Assembly (NCBI GenBank): GCA_012512335.1
Contig: JAAZEK010000267.1
Span: 1-12,774, forward strand
Reading direction: 5' to 3'
Length of the DNA: 12,774 nucleotides
DNA from: Clostridiales bacterium
GTDB lineage: Bacteria > Bacillota > Clostridia > Caldicoprobacterales > DTU083
A program made the position numbers and the translations under genes. The notes beneath the pieces were generated by a model, which searched no databases, was not told the origin of the DNA, and saw only the letters and a list, made by a program, of their open reading frames with translations. Shown piece by piece: positions 1 to 6,273 of the stretch; within the stretch, counting starts at the first letter, position 1; each line of letters opens with the position of its first letter.

Positions 1-2120
1 CCTTGAGCGACTATAAAGCACACTACAATACCGGTTACTGTCGGAACTAGGAATGATATCCAGGTCCATTTCCAGCTTTGAGTCTCCTTGCGAATTGTCC
101 ATAAAGTAGTGCCACAAGGCCAGTGATTCAATGAGAATAGCATCGTACAAACAGCTGTCAACCAAGTCCAACCATTGTTTACAAATAATTGCTTCATTTC
201 AGATAAACTGCTCAGCTCCAACATAGAACCCGTTGACATATAACTCATAATTAATATGGGAATAACTATCTCGTTTGCAGGCAGACCTAATATAAAGGCT
301 ATCATTATATAACCATCCAAGCCAATTAGATGTGCGAAAGGATCTAGAAGCTGAGCACAGTGGGTCAATATGCTAGCATCTGCAACTGTGATGTTTGCCA
401 TAAACCATATCAGTAAACCAGCTGGAGCTGCAACTGCTATTGCTCTTCCCAATACGAATAAGGTTCTGTCAAAGATAGAACGCACAATAATTCTGCCAAT
501 TTGAGGCTTTCTGTAAGGCGGTAGTTCCAAGGTAAAGGATGAAGGTAGGCCCTTTAGGATGGTTTTTGATAATAATTTAGAAATAAATAAAGTCAAAATT
601 ACCCCAAGGACAATAGTAGCTAAAACAGAAAGAGTAGCAACAATTGAACTGAAAGCACCAGCTGCACCTGCTATAAAGATGCTAGCTAGGGCAATTAACA
701 TTGGAAATCGACCATTACAAGGAACAAAATTATTGGTAATTATAGCTATTAATCGTTCTCTGGGTGAATCAATTATCCTACAGGCAATTACTCCAGCAGC
801 GTTGCATCCAAATCCCATACACATAGTAAGAGCCTGCTTCCCATGGGCACAAGCCTTCTTGAAAAAATGATCAAGGTTGAATGCAATACGAGGAAGATAT
901 CCTAAGTCCTCTAATAAGGTGAACAACGGGAAAAATATGGCCATTGGTGGAAGCATTACTGAAATAACCCAAGCTAAAGTGCGAAACATACCCAACACAA
1001 GCAAATCGTGAATCCACACTGGTGTACCTAGCCAGCTAAAAAAAATAGTTAGCTTATCTTCAATCCAAAATAGGCTTTTTGCTAAAATTGCAGACGGAAC
1101 ATTAGCCCCTTCAATTGTAAGCCAGAAAACAAAGCCTAATAGGGCAATCATAATGGGAATACCTAGTACCTTTGAGGTTAAGACTCGATCTATTTTTCCA
1201 TCCAGTTGATTGGATTTATTTTCAATAGAGACTACTTTACTGCTTATATCCTCAGCGGTTTTTACAATACTGTAAGCAATTCTGTCACGCAAATCATCAA
1301 GATGTAGTTTATCTTCTTCTAACTCCGTGCGCATATTTTCTAGCTTACTTTGCAATATTTTATCATCAGAAATGCTTTTATTCAGATATTTATCCATGGA
1401 ATTAAGCAGAGGCTTATCACCATCTATAAGTCTAAGTGCTATCCATTTGCTATTTAGTTGATTACCAACTAAGTCTTTTATATGAGGTTCCACCTCTTCA
1501 ATGGCACTTGTTATAATCTCATCATAGCTTACTTGTCTTGGAGTCGGATTGATTTCTCCACTAGCTACTTTTTCAACCATATTCTTTAGCTCATTTAGTC
1601 CTTTTCCGCTTCTTGCTGTAGTTCCTACTACAGGTACTCCCAATATATCAGATAGCTTTTCAAGGTCTATTTTAATCTTTTTTCTCTTGGCTTCATCCAT
1701 CAGATTAACACAGACAACCACCTTATTAGTTATTTCTATAGTTTGAAAAACAAGGTTCAGGTTCCTTTCCAAACAAGTTGCATCAGTTACAACTACTGTT
1801 ACGTGAGGGTTACCAAAACATATAAAATCTCTAGCCACTTGCTCTTCCACTGAATTAGCTAATAGAGAATAGGTTCCTGGAAGATCCACTAGTATATATT
1901 TCTTATTTCTATGTGTATACTTACCCTGAGCATTACTCACTGTCTTTCCAGGCCAATTACCAGTATGCTGGTTAAGGCCTGTAAGGCTGTTAAACACTGT
2001 ACTTTTGCCTGTATTTGGGTTGCCGGCAAGGGCTACTACTATATCATCAGGCGAATCAAGCTCAACTTCAAACATTTCCTTTAAAGCTGAGGTTCCTGTA
2101 GATTGAACTGTCAAACCCAT
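1..2120 (-). CDS. feoB: Ferrous iron transport protein B (FeoB), 3' end off window
   Basis: This is the GTP-dependent inner-membrane Fe(II) uptake protein, with 706 codons visible. The cytosolic G domain shows G1 GNPNTGKS (residues 33-40), the G2 region GNWPGKTV (54-61), G3 DLPG (79-82) and G4 NLMD (139-142). A helical linker and a polytopic membrane part follow, with the conserved Cys-containing segments GFGCNAAG and NFVPCNGRFP. The visible end reads HWPCGTTLWTIRKE and then a last hydrophobic helix, so probably only a few residues are missing beyond base 1. The ATG at 2118-2120 follows an AGGGGG ribosome binding site that overlaps the feoA stop. The 10-bp gap to feoA indicates cotranscription. 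I read the frame through without a stop. The GNPNTGKS/NFVPCNGRFP variants are what I expect of a clostridial FeoB subgroup. Identification is secure; the precise metal is inferred from the family. Confidence 0.96.
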   Translation of the reverse strand, partial: MGLTVQSTGTSALKEMFEVELDSPDDIVVALAGNPNTGKSTVFNSLTGLNQHTGNWPGKTVSNAQGKYTHRNKKYILVDLPGTYSLLANSVEEQVARDFICFGNPHVTVVVTDATCLERNLNLVFQTIEITNKVVVCVNLMDEAKRKKIKIDLEKLSDILGVPVVGTTARSGKGLNELKNMVEKVASGEINPTPRQVSYDEIITSAIEEVEPHIKDLVGNQLNSKWIALRLIDGDKPLLNSMDKYLNKSISDDKILQSKLENMRTELEEDKLHLDDLRDRIAYSIVKTAEDISSKVVSIENKSNQLDGKIDRVLTSKVLGIPIMIALLGFVFWLTIEGANVPSAILAKSLFWIEDKLTIFFSWLGTPVWIHDLLVLGMFRTLAWVISVMLPPMAIFFPLFTLLEDLGYLPRIAFNLDHFFKKACAHGKQALTMCMGFGCNAAGVIACRIIDSPRERLIAIITNNFVPCNGRFPMLIALASIFIAGAAGAFSSIVATLSVLATIVLGVILTLFISKLLSKTILKGLPSSFTLELPPYRKPQIGRIIVRSIFDRTLFVLGRAIAVAAPAGLLIWFMANITVADASILTHCAQLLDPFAHLIGLDGYIMIAFILGLPANEIVIPILIMSYMSTGSMLELSSLSEMKQLFVNNGWTWLTAVCTMLFSLNHWPCGTTLWTIRKETQSWKWTWISFLVPTVTGIVVCFIVAQ

Positions 2121-2130
2121 TTGTATCCCC

Positions 2131-2379
2131 CTAGTTCAGTTGAGCTCTCTCAACCAGTATTTTTGATGCCTCATCTGAACGCAGGGCTATTACTGCACCT
2201 CGGATTTCATATGCAATAGGGTCTCCAGCAGGACTCTTCATTAAAGGCTTAATTATTGTGTCTTGAATTAAACCAAGATCTAGCATTCGTCTACGGGCAA
2301 TTCCTTCCGTAATGAGCTCCTTAACCCTGCCAATGCTGCCAAGGGGTAATTTTTCCAATGAAATTATATCTCTACTCAT
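2131..2379 (-). CDS. feoA: Ferrous iron transport protein A (FeoA)
   Basis: This is a small cytosolic SH3-like protein of 82 residues, the usual FeoA length, thought to bind FeoB and modulate Fe(II) uptake. Diagnostic features are the start LPLGSIGRVKEL (about residues 11-22), the RRRMLDLGL segment (29-37) and the IKPLMKSPAGDPIAYEIRG core typical of FeoA (about 43-61), ending in a strand with VIALRSDEASKI. The ATG at 2377-2379 is preceded by AGGAAGGAAG at good spacing. It is the first gene of a feoA-feoB operon, 10 bp ahead of feoB and divergent from a DtxR-family regulator. I see no convincing -35/-10 pair for it; the palindrome at 2451-2462 lies upstream of where such a promoter would be. 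Confidence 0.95.
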   Translation of the reverse strand: MSRDIISLEKLPLGSIGRVKELITEGIARRRMLDLGLIQDTIIKPLMKSPAGDPIAYEIRGAVIALRSDEASKILVERAQLN

Positions 2380-2450
2380 AAAAATACTTCCTTCCTAATT
2401 TTTATAGAAGTCACATCATAGATTAGTTATGGGAAACTTTATTTGCTGTA

Positions 2451-2462
2451 CCTAATGTTAGG
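2451..2462. promoter_or_regulatory. Candidate DtxR/MntR-family operator palindrome
   Basis: CCTAA-TG-TTAGG is a perfect inverted repeat in the 139-bp region between divergent feoA and the metalloregulator gene. TTAGG/CCTAA half-sites resemble those of DtxR-family operators, although here the arms are in the opposite order to the classical DtxR box. The site sits between a TTTGCT/TTGCTG (about 2442-2448) and a TATGAT (2464-2469) that could be the regulator's own promoter, which would suit autorepression. Binding is inferred. Confidence 0.5.
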
Positions 2463-2518
2463 ATATGATTTTCTATATATCCTTGTTACATCTAAAAGAA
2501 AAAAGGAGGCAATATGCA

Positions 2519-2995
2519 ATGAAGATGAATAGGGAATTTCATACAGTCAGAGGATACCAAATGCTGAACAGCGAAAGTAAAATTCTAACATCTAGCATGG
2601 AAGATTACCTGGAAATGATTTATAGAATATGTTTGAAAAGCGGGTATGTTCGGGTAAATCAGCTATCAGAAAAGTTGAATGTTCGTCCTTCATCGACTAC
2701 AAAAGTAGTTCAGAAGTTATCTGAGCTTGGTTTGGTAGATTATCAAAGATATGGCATTATCCAGCTCACAGAAGATGGGAAATCTATAGGAGAATTTCTT
2801 CTGGAAAGACATGAAATCATAGAAACATTTTTAAGAAATATTGGCGTTAAGGAGACCCTCCTTAAGGATACGGAGCTTATAGAGCATGATGTTAGTCTCA
2901 GTGCATTAGAAGCTATTGATTCTCTGAATAAGTTTCTATCCGATAATCCGCAGGTAAAAAAGCAGTATGAAGTTTATAGGTTAAGCAAAAACTAA
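2519..2995 (+). CDS. DtxR/MntR-family metal-dependent transcriptional regulator
   Basis: The product is 158 residues: an N-terminal winged helix (about 24-85, recognition-helix region VRPSSTTKVVQKLSELG) and a metal-binding/dimerisation domain, with no C-terminal SH3 domain, as in MntR. All six ligands of the Bacillus MntR binuclear site have equivalents: D29 and E32 in MEDYLEMI, H98 in RHEI, and E119, E122 and H123 in TELIEHD. The Glu at the second position is MntR-like; DtxR/IdeR differ there. The start at 2519 is chosen because GGAGG (2505-2509) lies 9 nt upstream. An in-frame ATG at 2465 has no good ribosome binding site. The divergent position next to feoAB suggests it controls iron uptake or its own gene through the palindrome at 2451-2462. 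Whether it senses Mn(II), Fe(II) or both cannot be read from the sequence. Confidence 0.92.
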   Translation: MKMNREFHTVRGYQMLNSESKILTSSMEDYLEMIYRICLKSGYVRVNQLSEKLNVRPSSTTKVVQKLSELGLVDYQRYGIIQLTEDGKSIGEFLLERHEIIETFLRNIGVKETLLKDTELIEHDVSLSALEAIDSLNKFLSDNPQVKKQYEVYRLSKN

Positions 2996-3057
2996 ATTTT
3001 GTAATTCCGAGTTTATCGAGGAATCTGCATAGATTATGAAAAAAGGCCAAGAGTTAT

Positions 3058-3786
3058 TTATAGGGTTTGTAAGAAATCATCTACAGACATAAATACTTGT
3101 TCAGCCATCGGACTTTGAAGAATTTGATGACCACCTTCATTTAAACATTTTATATTTTTATTTGTCGAAGACACATGCTTGTAAATATAATCTACACTTT
3201 TTATCCTAGTTGTGTCATCATCTTTAGCCTGGATAATTAGTAAAGGGCACTTAACTTTCTCTAGTTTGTACTTCGTATGGTTCAATAGTAGTAGAAACTG
3301 CTTCATTGATGATATCGGTGAATTCTGTTTAGCTTGTAAATATCTATTGATATTAGTGATATTTCTATTTTTTACGTCATCCAGAAGGTTGTGAAGCACT
3401 TGGGCTATATTCCAATAAAATATAGGTGTATTGATTGTTACTATGGCTTTTATATTATATTTGCTGGCAAGGTTAAATGCTATAAGTCCACCCATAGAGA
3501 AGCCAATTAACAAGACCTCATCTCCACTTTCTTTCATGCGGAGAAATTCACATTCTGCAGATTCAATCCAGTCGGCATAAATTGCTTCTCTCATGTCCTT
3601 TCTAGTCGTTGAATGACCTTTTAATGTAGGGCAAACAACATCGTAATCCAAATCAATTAGATGCTTAGCTATAGGCTCTATCTCGTGTATCCCACCACCG
3701 AACCCATGAATAATCAAGCATTTTGGTTTATTGCTATCTTTAACAGTGTTCGATAAAAATTTTTCTAGAAATAAATAATCCAGCAT
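3058..3786 (-). CDS. Alpha/beta hydrolase, serine esterase/lipase type
   Basis: This 242-residue cytosolic protein has no signal peptide and fits the Est30-like carboxylesterase/monoacylglycerol lipase group. The oxyanion-hole motif HGFGG is at 27-31, the nucleophile elbow GFSMGG has Ser97, the likely acidic residue is Asp189-191 in QAKDDD, and the catalytic His220 is in GGHQI. The stretch between about 118 and 180 is the cap region. The ATG at 3784-3786 has GGAGG 7 nt upstream and a strong promoter (TTGCTA, 17 bp, TATAAT), so it is probably transcribed alone. It converges with the regulator gene, with 62 bp between their ends. The natural substrate is unknown; short-chain acyl esters would be the family expectation. 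Confidence 0.88.
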   Translation of the reverse strand: MLDYLFLEKFLSNTVKDSNKPKCLIIHGFGGGIHEIEPIAKHLIDLDYDVVCPTLKGHSTTRKDMREAIYADWIESAECEFLRMKESGDEVLLIGFSMGGLIAFNLASKYNIKAIVTINTPIFYWNIAQVLHNLLDDVKNRNITNINRYLQAKQNSPISSMKQFLLLLNHTKYKLEKVKCPLLIIQAKDDDTTRIKSVDYIYKHVSSTNKNIKCLNEGGHQILQSPMAEQVFMSVDDFLQTL

Positions 3787-3827
3787 AAGAAACCTCCAGT
3801 AGAGAATGTAGCAAATTCACAAGACAT

Positions 3828-3856
3828 ATTATAGGTGCTTACCGGAGTTATAGCAA
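3828..3856 (-). promoter_or_regulatory. Sigma-A-type promoter of the hydrolase gene
   Basis: On the minus strand, TTGCTA (3851-3856) and TATAAT (3828-3833) are separated by 17 bp, about 45 bp ahead of the hydrolase start. The -10 is perfect and the -35 is four of six. Confidence 0.7.
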
Positions 3857-3864
3857 GAGAATTT

Positions 3865-3906
3865 GGAGAAGCATAGGAGAAGCATAGGGACGGTTCTCGT
3901 GCTTCC
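3865..3906. repeat. REP-like hairpin element with tandem 11-mer
   Basis: Two perfect tandem copies of GGAGAAGCATA (3865-3875 and 3876-3886) lead into GGGACGGTTCTC and then GTGCTTCC. GAAGCA (3879-3884) and TGCTTC (3900-3905) form the arms of a hairpin, and the first 11-mer supplies an alternative left arm. The GGGACGGTTCT core resembles short palindromic elements that I recall being scattered in clostridial genomes; no search was made. It fills the space between the end of the DUF2500 gene and the hydrolase promoter. It has no T tract, so it is not an obvious terminator. Confidence 0.55.
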
Positions 3907-3909
3907 AAA

Positions 3910-4314
3910 TTAACTTCTGTTTCTCTCAAAGCCTAAATAGCGTGACCCTTGAAATGTCAGTTTCCCTATGTCTTCTTCTGCAAGCATTCCATACTCTGTA
4001 TCACGGATTTTGAATTCGATTCGATCACCACTAGGTACTTCAAATGTAGCATAATATGTAGTCGATGATGACGTATGGTGATACATATTGTTTGCGCTGG
4101 AGTTGTGACGATAAGTACTTGTGTTTGTTCGTTTTGTTACCACAGTTGCTTGAACTGTAAGAACAGGCGATTCGTTATTTCTTTGCCACTGTTTTGCACC
4201 CTGTACCGAGCGCACAATTATAGTTCCAAACACAAAAACAAATCCTATAATTACGATTACTGGTACGATACTGAACATAATGTCGCCAAACCCACCAAGT
4301 GGTGAAAATCCCAT
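3910..4314 (-). CDS. DUF2500 family membrane protein
   Basis: The product is 134 residues. A single hydrophobic segment (about 12-36, IMFSIVPVIVIIGFVFVFGTIIV) is followed by a soluble region. That region has a Ser/Thr/His/Asn-rich patch (about 63-85) and a conserved C-terminal part: YYATFEVPSGDRIEF, then EYGMLAEEDIGKLTFQGSRYLGFER. This closing motif is characteristic of DUF2500 (E. coli YhhM relatives), whose function is unknown. The protein is likely N-terminally anchored; which side the C-terminal domain faces cannot be decided. The ATG at 4312-4314 has GGAGGG at good spacing, and an extended -10 TGATATAAT lies about 50 bp upstream. It appears to be a single-gene unit. Confidence 0.85.
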   Translation of the reverse strand: MGFSPLGGFGDIMFSIVPVIVIIGFVFVFGTIIVRSVQGAKQWQRNNESPVLTVQATVVTKRTNTSTYRHNSSANNMYHHTSSSTTYYATFEVPSGDRIEFKIRDTEYGMLAEEDIGKLTFQGSRYLGFERNRS

Positions 4315-4365
4315 AATATTAACCCTCCAAAAACAACAATACTACATTTTTATTTGTACAGATTT

Positions 4366-4374
4366 ATTATATCA
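4366..4374 (-). promoter_or_regulatory. Extended -10 promoter of the DUF2500 gene
   Basis: The minus strand reads TG-A-TATAAT, a perfect extended -10, about 50 bp before the start codon. No good -35 hexamer is seen 17 bp upstream, as is usual for extended -10 promoters. Confidence 0.5.
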
Positions 4375-4448
4375 AACTTGAGTTATTATTCCATATAAAA
4401 ATCACCCCTACAATTACATACATAGCCGTCCGTATTCTTCTAGGTTCC

Positions 4449-4562
4449 TTAACGAAATTTATTTAACACCCTTAAAGAATGATAGATATCATGAGAAGGG
4501 TCACCTACCTGAATGCTATCTTTAGCAATTCTTATTAACTTATCTTTCATTAAACTATCCAT
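4449..4562 (-). pseudogene. Truncated HD-domain phosphohydrolase remnant (N-terminal 37 codons)
   Basis: A 37-codon reading frame starts at ATG 4560-4562 behind a good AGGAGG (5-nt spacing) and stops at TAA 4449-4451. Its translation contains DPSHDIYHSLRVLN (residues 21-34), matching the N-terminal part of HD-superfamily phosphohydrolases, where this His-Asp-x-x-His segment begins the metal site. The catalytic HD dyad and the rest of the roughly 170-200 residue domain are absent: the frame stops and no continuation is visible in other frames before the next gene. The intact start with a lost body points to a deletion or rearrangement. A functional micropeptide is the less likely alternative. 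Confidence 0.6.
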
Positions 4563-4775
4563 CAGAGCCTCCTAATAAAGACGTATAAATGACCAAGATA
4601 GTAACAGAGTCAATCGATTTAAATAATTTCCAATTGTCATCATATGGTTTGTAATTATCGAACGGATTCGAAATAAAGTTTGCATTATAATATCAAATTT
4701 GGATATGTACAGGCTAATGAACAATGTTCACACGAGTGGATTCGAAGGAACAGGAACCTTTACTTTTCTATAAAC
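4563..4775. other. Intergenic remnant stretch without an intact gene
   Basis: This AT-rich stretch lies between the HD remnant and the toxin gene. It holds a 9-bp direct repeat GGATTCGAA (4664-4672 and 4738-4746), an 11-bp palindrome GAACAATGTTC (4719-4729), and on the minus strand a TTGACT that might be the -35 of the broken HD gene. No reading frame with recognisable similarity was found. Together with the remnant it makes up most of the 461-bp gap between intact genes. Confidence 0.4.
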
Positions 4776-5054
4776 TTATCCCCTGAATAAATCGCTATGA
4801 GTACCTGTTCTGGTCAAATACAATATCAGTGTTTCATCAGCTATCTCATATATTAAAAGCCAGTCAGGAGTAATATGACACTCCCGACAGCCACTATATT
4901 TTCCTGTTAACGGATGGTCACGATAAGTTTCATCAAGAACCTCTCCCGCAGCAAGTTTCTTAATCACAGATGTTAATAAGTCTATTCTATATCCGCGCTT
5001 TTCTATACGTTTCAAATCCTTGGCAAACCGTGTAGTTGGTTTTACGTTGTACAT
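4776..5054 (-). CDS. YafQ-type RelE-superfamily mRNA interferase toxin
   Basis: This 92-residue toxin belongs to the YafQ group, ribosome-dependent endoribonucleases that cleave mRNA in the A site. Every residue I associate with YafQ activity has an equivalent: H47 in DHPL, H60 in ECHITPDW, D64 and W65 in the same motif, and H86 in RTGTHSDLF. The family closing motif RTGTHSDLF is intact, so the toxin looks active. Its ATG overlaps the antitoxin stop by one base (TGATG), implying translational coupling. The cognate antitoxin lies directly upstream. Downstream is a degraded region with a truncated HD gene. Confidence 0.93.
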   Translation of the reverse strand: MYNVKPTTRFAKDLKRIEKRGYRIDLLTSVIKKLAAGEVLDETYRDHPLTGKYSGCRECHITPDWLLIYEIADETLILYLTRTGTHSDLFRG

Positions 5055-5329
5055 CAGCTGAGCAACTCCCTCATCATCTTGTCAACATCAGTATATTCCT
5101 TGCCCAAAGAAGGATTTTTCTTCATACGCTGGACTTCTTCCAAGGCCTCCAATGTTTCGTCATTGGGAACATCTAACCGCAATTCAAAAGGAATACCATT
5201 TGAACGAACAGTCTGACGCAGGAACACCGTAAGTGCAGTAGACATATTTAATCCCAACTCGTTAAAAATTGCTTCAGCTTGCTTTTTCAAATCCTTATCA
5301 ATCCGAATATTCAAATTTGTAGTCGCCAC
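5054..5329 (-). CDS. RelB/DinJ-family antitoxin
   Basis: This is a 91-residue ribbon-helix-helix antitoxin. The start MATTNLNIRIDKDLKKQAE (residues 1-19) and the following helix ELGLNMSTALTVFLRQ (about 25-40) are typical of RelB/DinJ and form the DNA-binding dimer. The C-terminal half, rich in Glu/Lys, would wrap the toxin. The start codon is GTG (5327-5329), with AAGGAG about 10 nt upstream. An ATG slightly upstream is out of frame. It is the first gene of the two-gene operon and is expected to autorepress, alone and with the toxin, through operators near the promoter at 5354-5382 or the inverted repeats further upstream. Confidence 0.93.
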   Translation of the reverse strand: MATTNLNIRIDKDLKKQAEAIFNELGLNMSTALTVFLRQTVRSNGIPFELRLDVPNDETLEALEEVQRMKKNPSLGKEYTDVDKMMRELLS

Positions 5330-5353
5330 GATTCATCAACTCCTTTCTCTAAT

Positions 5354-5382
5354 AATATATCCAATTATCAAAGATATGTCAA
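5354..5382 (-). promoter_or_regulatory. Promoter of the toxin-antitoxin operon
   Basis: On the minus strand a perfect -35 TTGACA (5377-5382) is followed after exactly 17 bp by TATATT (5354-5359), about 25-30 bp before the antitoxin GTG. It is the best sigma-A-type promoter in the window. Confidence 0.8.
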
Positions 5383-5398
5383 CACAATAATAGCAGAT

Positions 5399-5454
5399 GT
5401 CATTATGAAGTCATTACACAAGTCCCTATTCACAGAAAATGTCATAATGACTTT
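5399..5454. promoter_or_regulatory. Inverted-repeat operator candidates upstream of the TA promoter
   Basis: GTCATTATGA (5399-5408) is repeated in inverse orientation as TCATAATGAC (5442-5451). AAGTCATTA (5409-5417) is mirrored by TAATGACTT (5446-5454). The right-hand block contains a perfect 11-bp palindrome, GTCAT-A-ATGAC (5441-5451). The arms lie 17-72 bp upstream of the -35 box. They could be ribbon-helix-helix operator sites or the arms of an older element; which protein binds is unknown. Confidence 0.45.
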
Positions 5455-5508
5455 AGGTACTTCCGGTAAAAACATTTATGTTATAAGACCCAATTACCTA
5501 GATAGCGC

Positions 5509-6105
5509 TTACAATAATCGAATCAAAAGCCCTTGGAATAAGCCTATGACTCCCCCCAAAACGCCTCCCAGGTACTCTATATATTTCAATTCCCTGCTAG
5601 CAATCTCCAAGGTCAGTCGTTCCACTTCCTCTAATTCTAACTCCTTAATTCTCTCTTCAACTAAATTGCTTATATCTATCTTTTGCACCGATTGCTCAAT
5701 CATCTCACCCATAGATTGATCTACAAAGTTTTCAATTTCCTGTGTTAATACATCACGAGCTTTAGAAAGAATAGCCTGTTTTATGGCTGATGGTACCAGT
5801 GAAGGTATTTTATCATCGATAATGCTTAGAATCTTTACCCTTATGCTAAGAACCAATTCTGTCCTATTCTCCCCTTCTATCAACCTACTAATAAGCTCAT
5901 TTACGTTTATTAACTCTTCTTCAACTGTTTTACCTATTGTGGCAGCAATTTCTCCCCTACTTTTGGGAATTAAACCTTGTATTTCAATTTTAGTTAGGGG
6001 AATCCTCCAAGGCTGTAGTGGTCGGAACAGCATTTTAATAGCGAGATAATTTGTAAACCATCCAATCAATGCCCCAACCAATGTCATAATAACAATATCT
6101 AGCAA
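5509..6105 (-). CDS. DUF445 family membrane protein, short form
   Basis: The product has 198 residues. The N-terminal hydrophobic segment, containing GALIGWFTNYLAIKMLFRPL (11-30), is the signature of DUF445 (Bacillus YheB relatives). A long, charged, mostly helical middle (about 45-165) follows, then a second hydrophobic segment near the C-terminus, containing YIEYLGGVLGGVIGLFQGLL. Family members such as YheB are roughly twice as long, so this is a compact form that keeps both membrane ends and shortens the helical middle. The TTG start at 6103-6105 is chosen because GGGGTGA lies 6 nt upstream; an ATG six codons later lacks a site. The function is unknown and an envelope role is only likely. 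It appears to have its own promoter overlapping the ytxC terminator. Confidence 0.85.
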   Translation of the reverse strand: MLDIVIMTLVGALIGWFTNYLAIKMLFRPLQPWRIPLTKIEIQGLIPKSRGEIAATIGKTVEEELINVNELISRLIEGENRTELVLSIRVKILSIIDDKIPSLVPSAIKQAILSKARDVLTQEIENFVDQSMGEMIEQSVQKIDISNLVEERIKELELEEVERLTLEIASRELKYIEYLGGVLGGVIGLFQGLLIRLL

Positions 6106-6158
6106 GTAATTTCACCCCGTCTGTTCTCTAGTTTCATAACCATTGTAAACCATTACAG

Positions 6159-6187
6159 AGATTAAGAAAAGGCTCAGAATTTGTCAA
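6159..6187 (-). promoter_or_regulatory. Candidate promoter of the DUF445 gene
   Basis: The minus strand has TTGACA (6182-6187) and TAATCT (6159-6164) separated by 17 bp. The -35 is perfect and the -10 weak. The -35 begins inside the T tract of the preceding terminator. Confidence 0.45.
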
Positions 6188-6225
6188 AAAAACAAGCACC
6201 GGAATAGCTAACATATTTCCGATGC
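6186..6225 (-). terminator. ytxC: Rho-independent terminator of ytxC
   Basis: On the minus strand GCATCGGAA (6217-6225) pairs with TTCCGGTGC (6196-6204), nine pairs with one G-T, around a 12-nt loop. After two unpaired bases and one T-G step the transcript runs into TTTTTTT (6186-6192). It lies about 50 bp after the ytxC stop. Confidence 0.88.
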
Positions 6226-6240
6226 CCTTTTCACACCTAC

Positions 6241-6267
6241 TTGCATGTAATTTGTTTGCATGTGATG
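6241..6267. repeat. Short direct repeat after the ytxC stop
   Basis: TTGCATGTAAT (6241-6251) recurs as TTGCATGTGAT (6257-6267) with one mismatch and a 16-bp period, between the ytxC stop and its terminator. No role is evident. Confidence 0.35.
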
Positions 6268-6273
6268 CTTATT

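Noticed and set aside
559..870. Open frame of 103 codons on the plus strand
   Set aside because: It lies entirely antisense to the membrane domain of feoB and its product has no recognisable family features.
2465..2518. Upstream ATG start for the DtxR-family gene
   Set aside because: It lacks a proper ribosome binding site and overlaps the palindrome and likely promoter. The GGAGG at 2505-2509 fits the ATG at 2519.
2514..2522. Two-codon minigene ATG-CAA-TGA overlapping the regulator start
   Set aside because: Only 4 nt from the GGAGG and too short to support. It is probably a chance ATG next to the real start.
3005..3027. Weak hairpin between the regulator and the hydrolase as a bidirectional terminator
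   Set aside because: Only about five continuous pairs with mismatches, and no T tract on either strand.
4719..4729. GAACAATGTTC as a LexA/SOS box
   Set aside because: The half-sites are separated by three bases instead of the four of the Gram-positive SOS box, and no promoter or gene start is adjacent.
5470..5490. AACAT-AA-ATGTT as a terminator of the DUF445 gene
   Set aside because: The stem is only five A/T-rich pairs with a two-base loop and would be unstable.
5279..5719. Open frame of 146 codons on the plus strand
   Set aside because: It is antisense to the ends of the antitoxin and DUF445 genes and crosses their intergenic region, without a good ribosome binding site or family resemblance.
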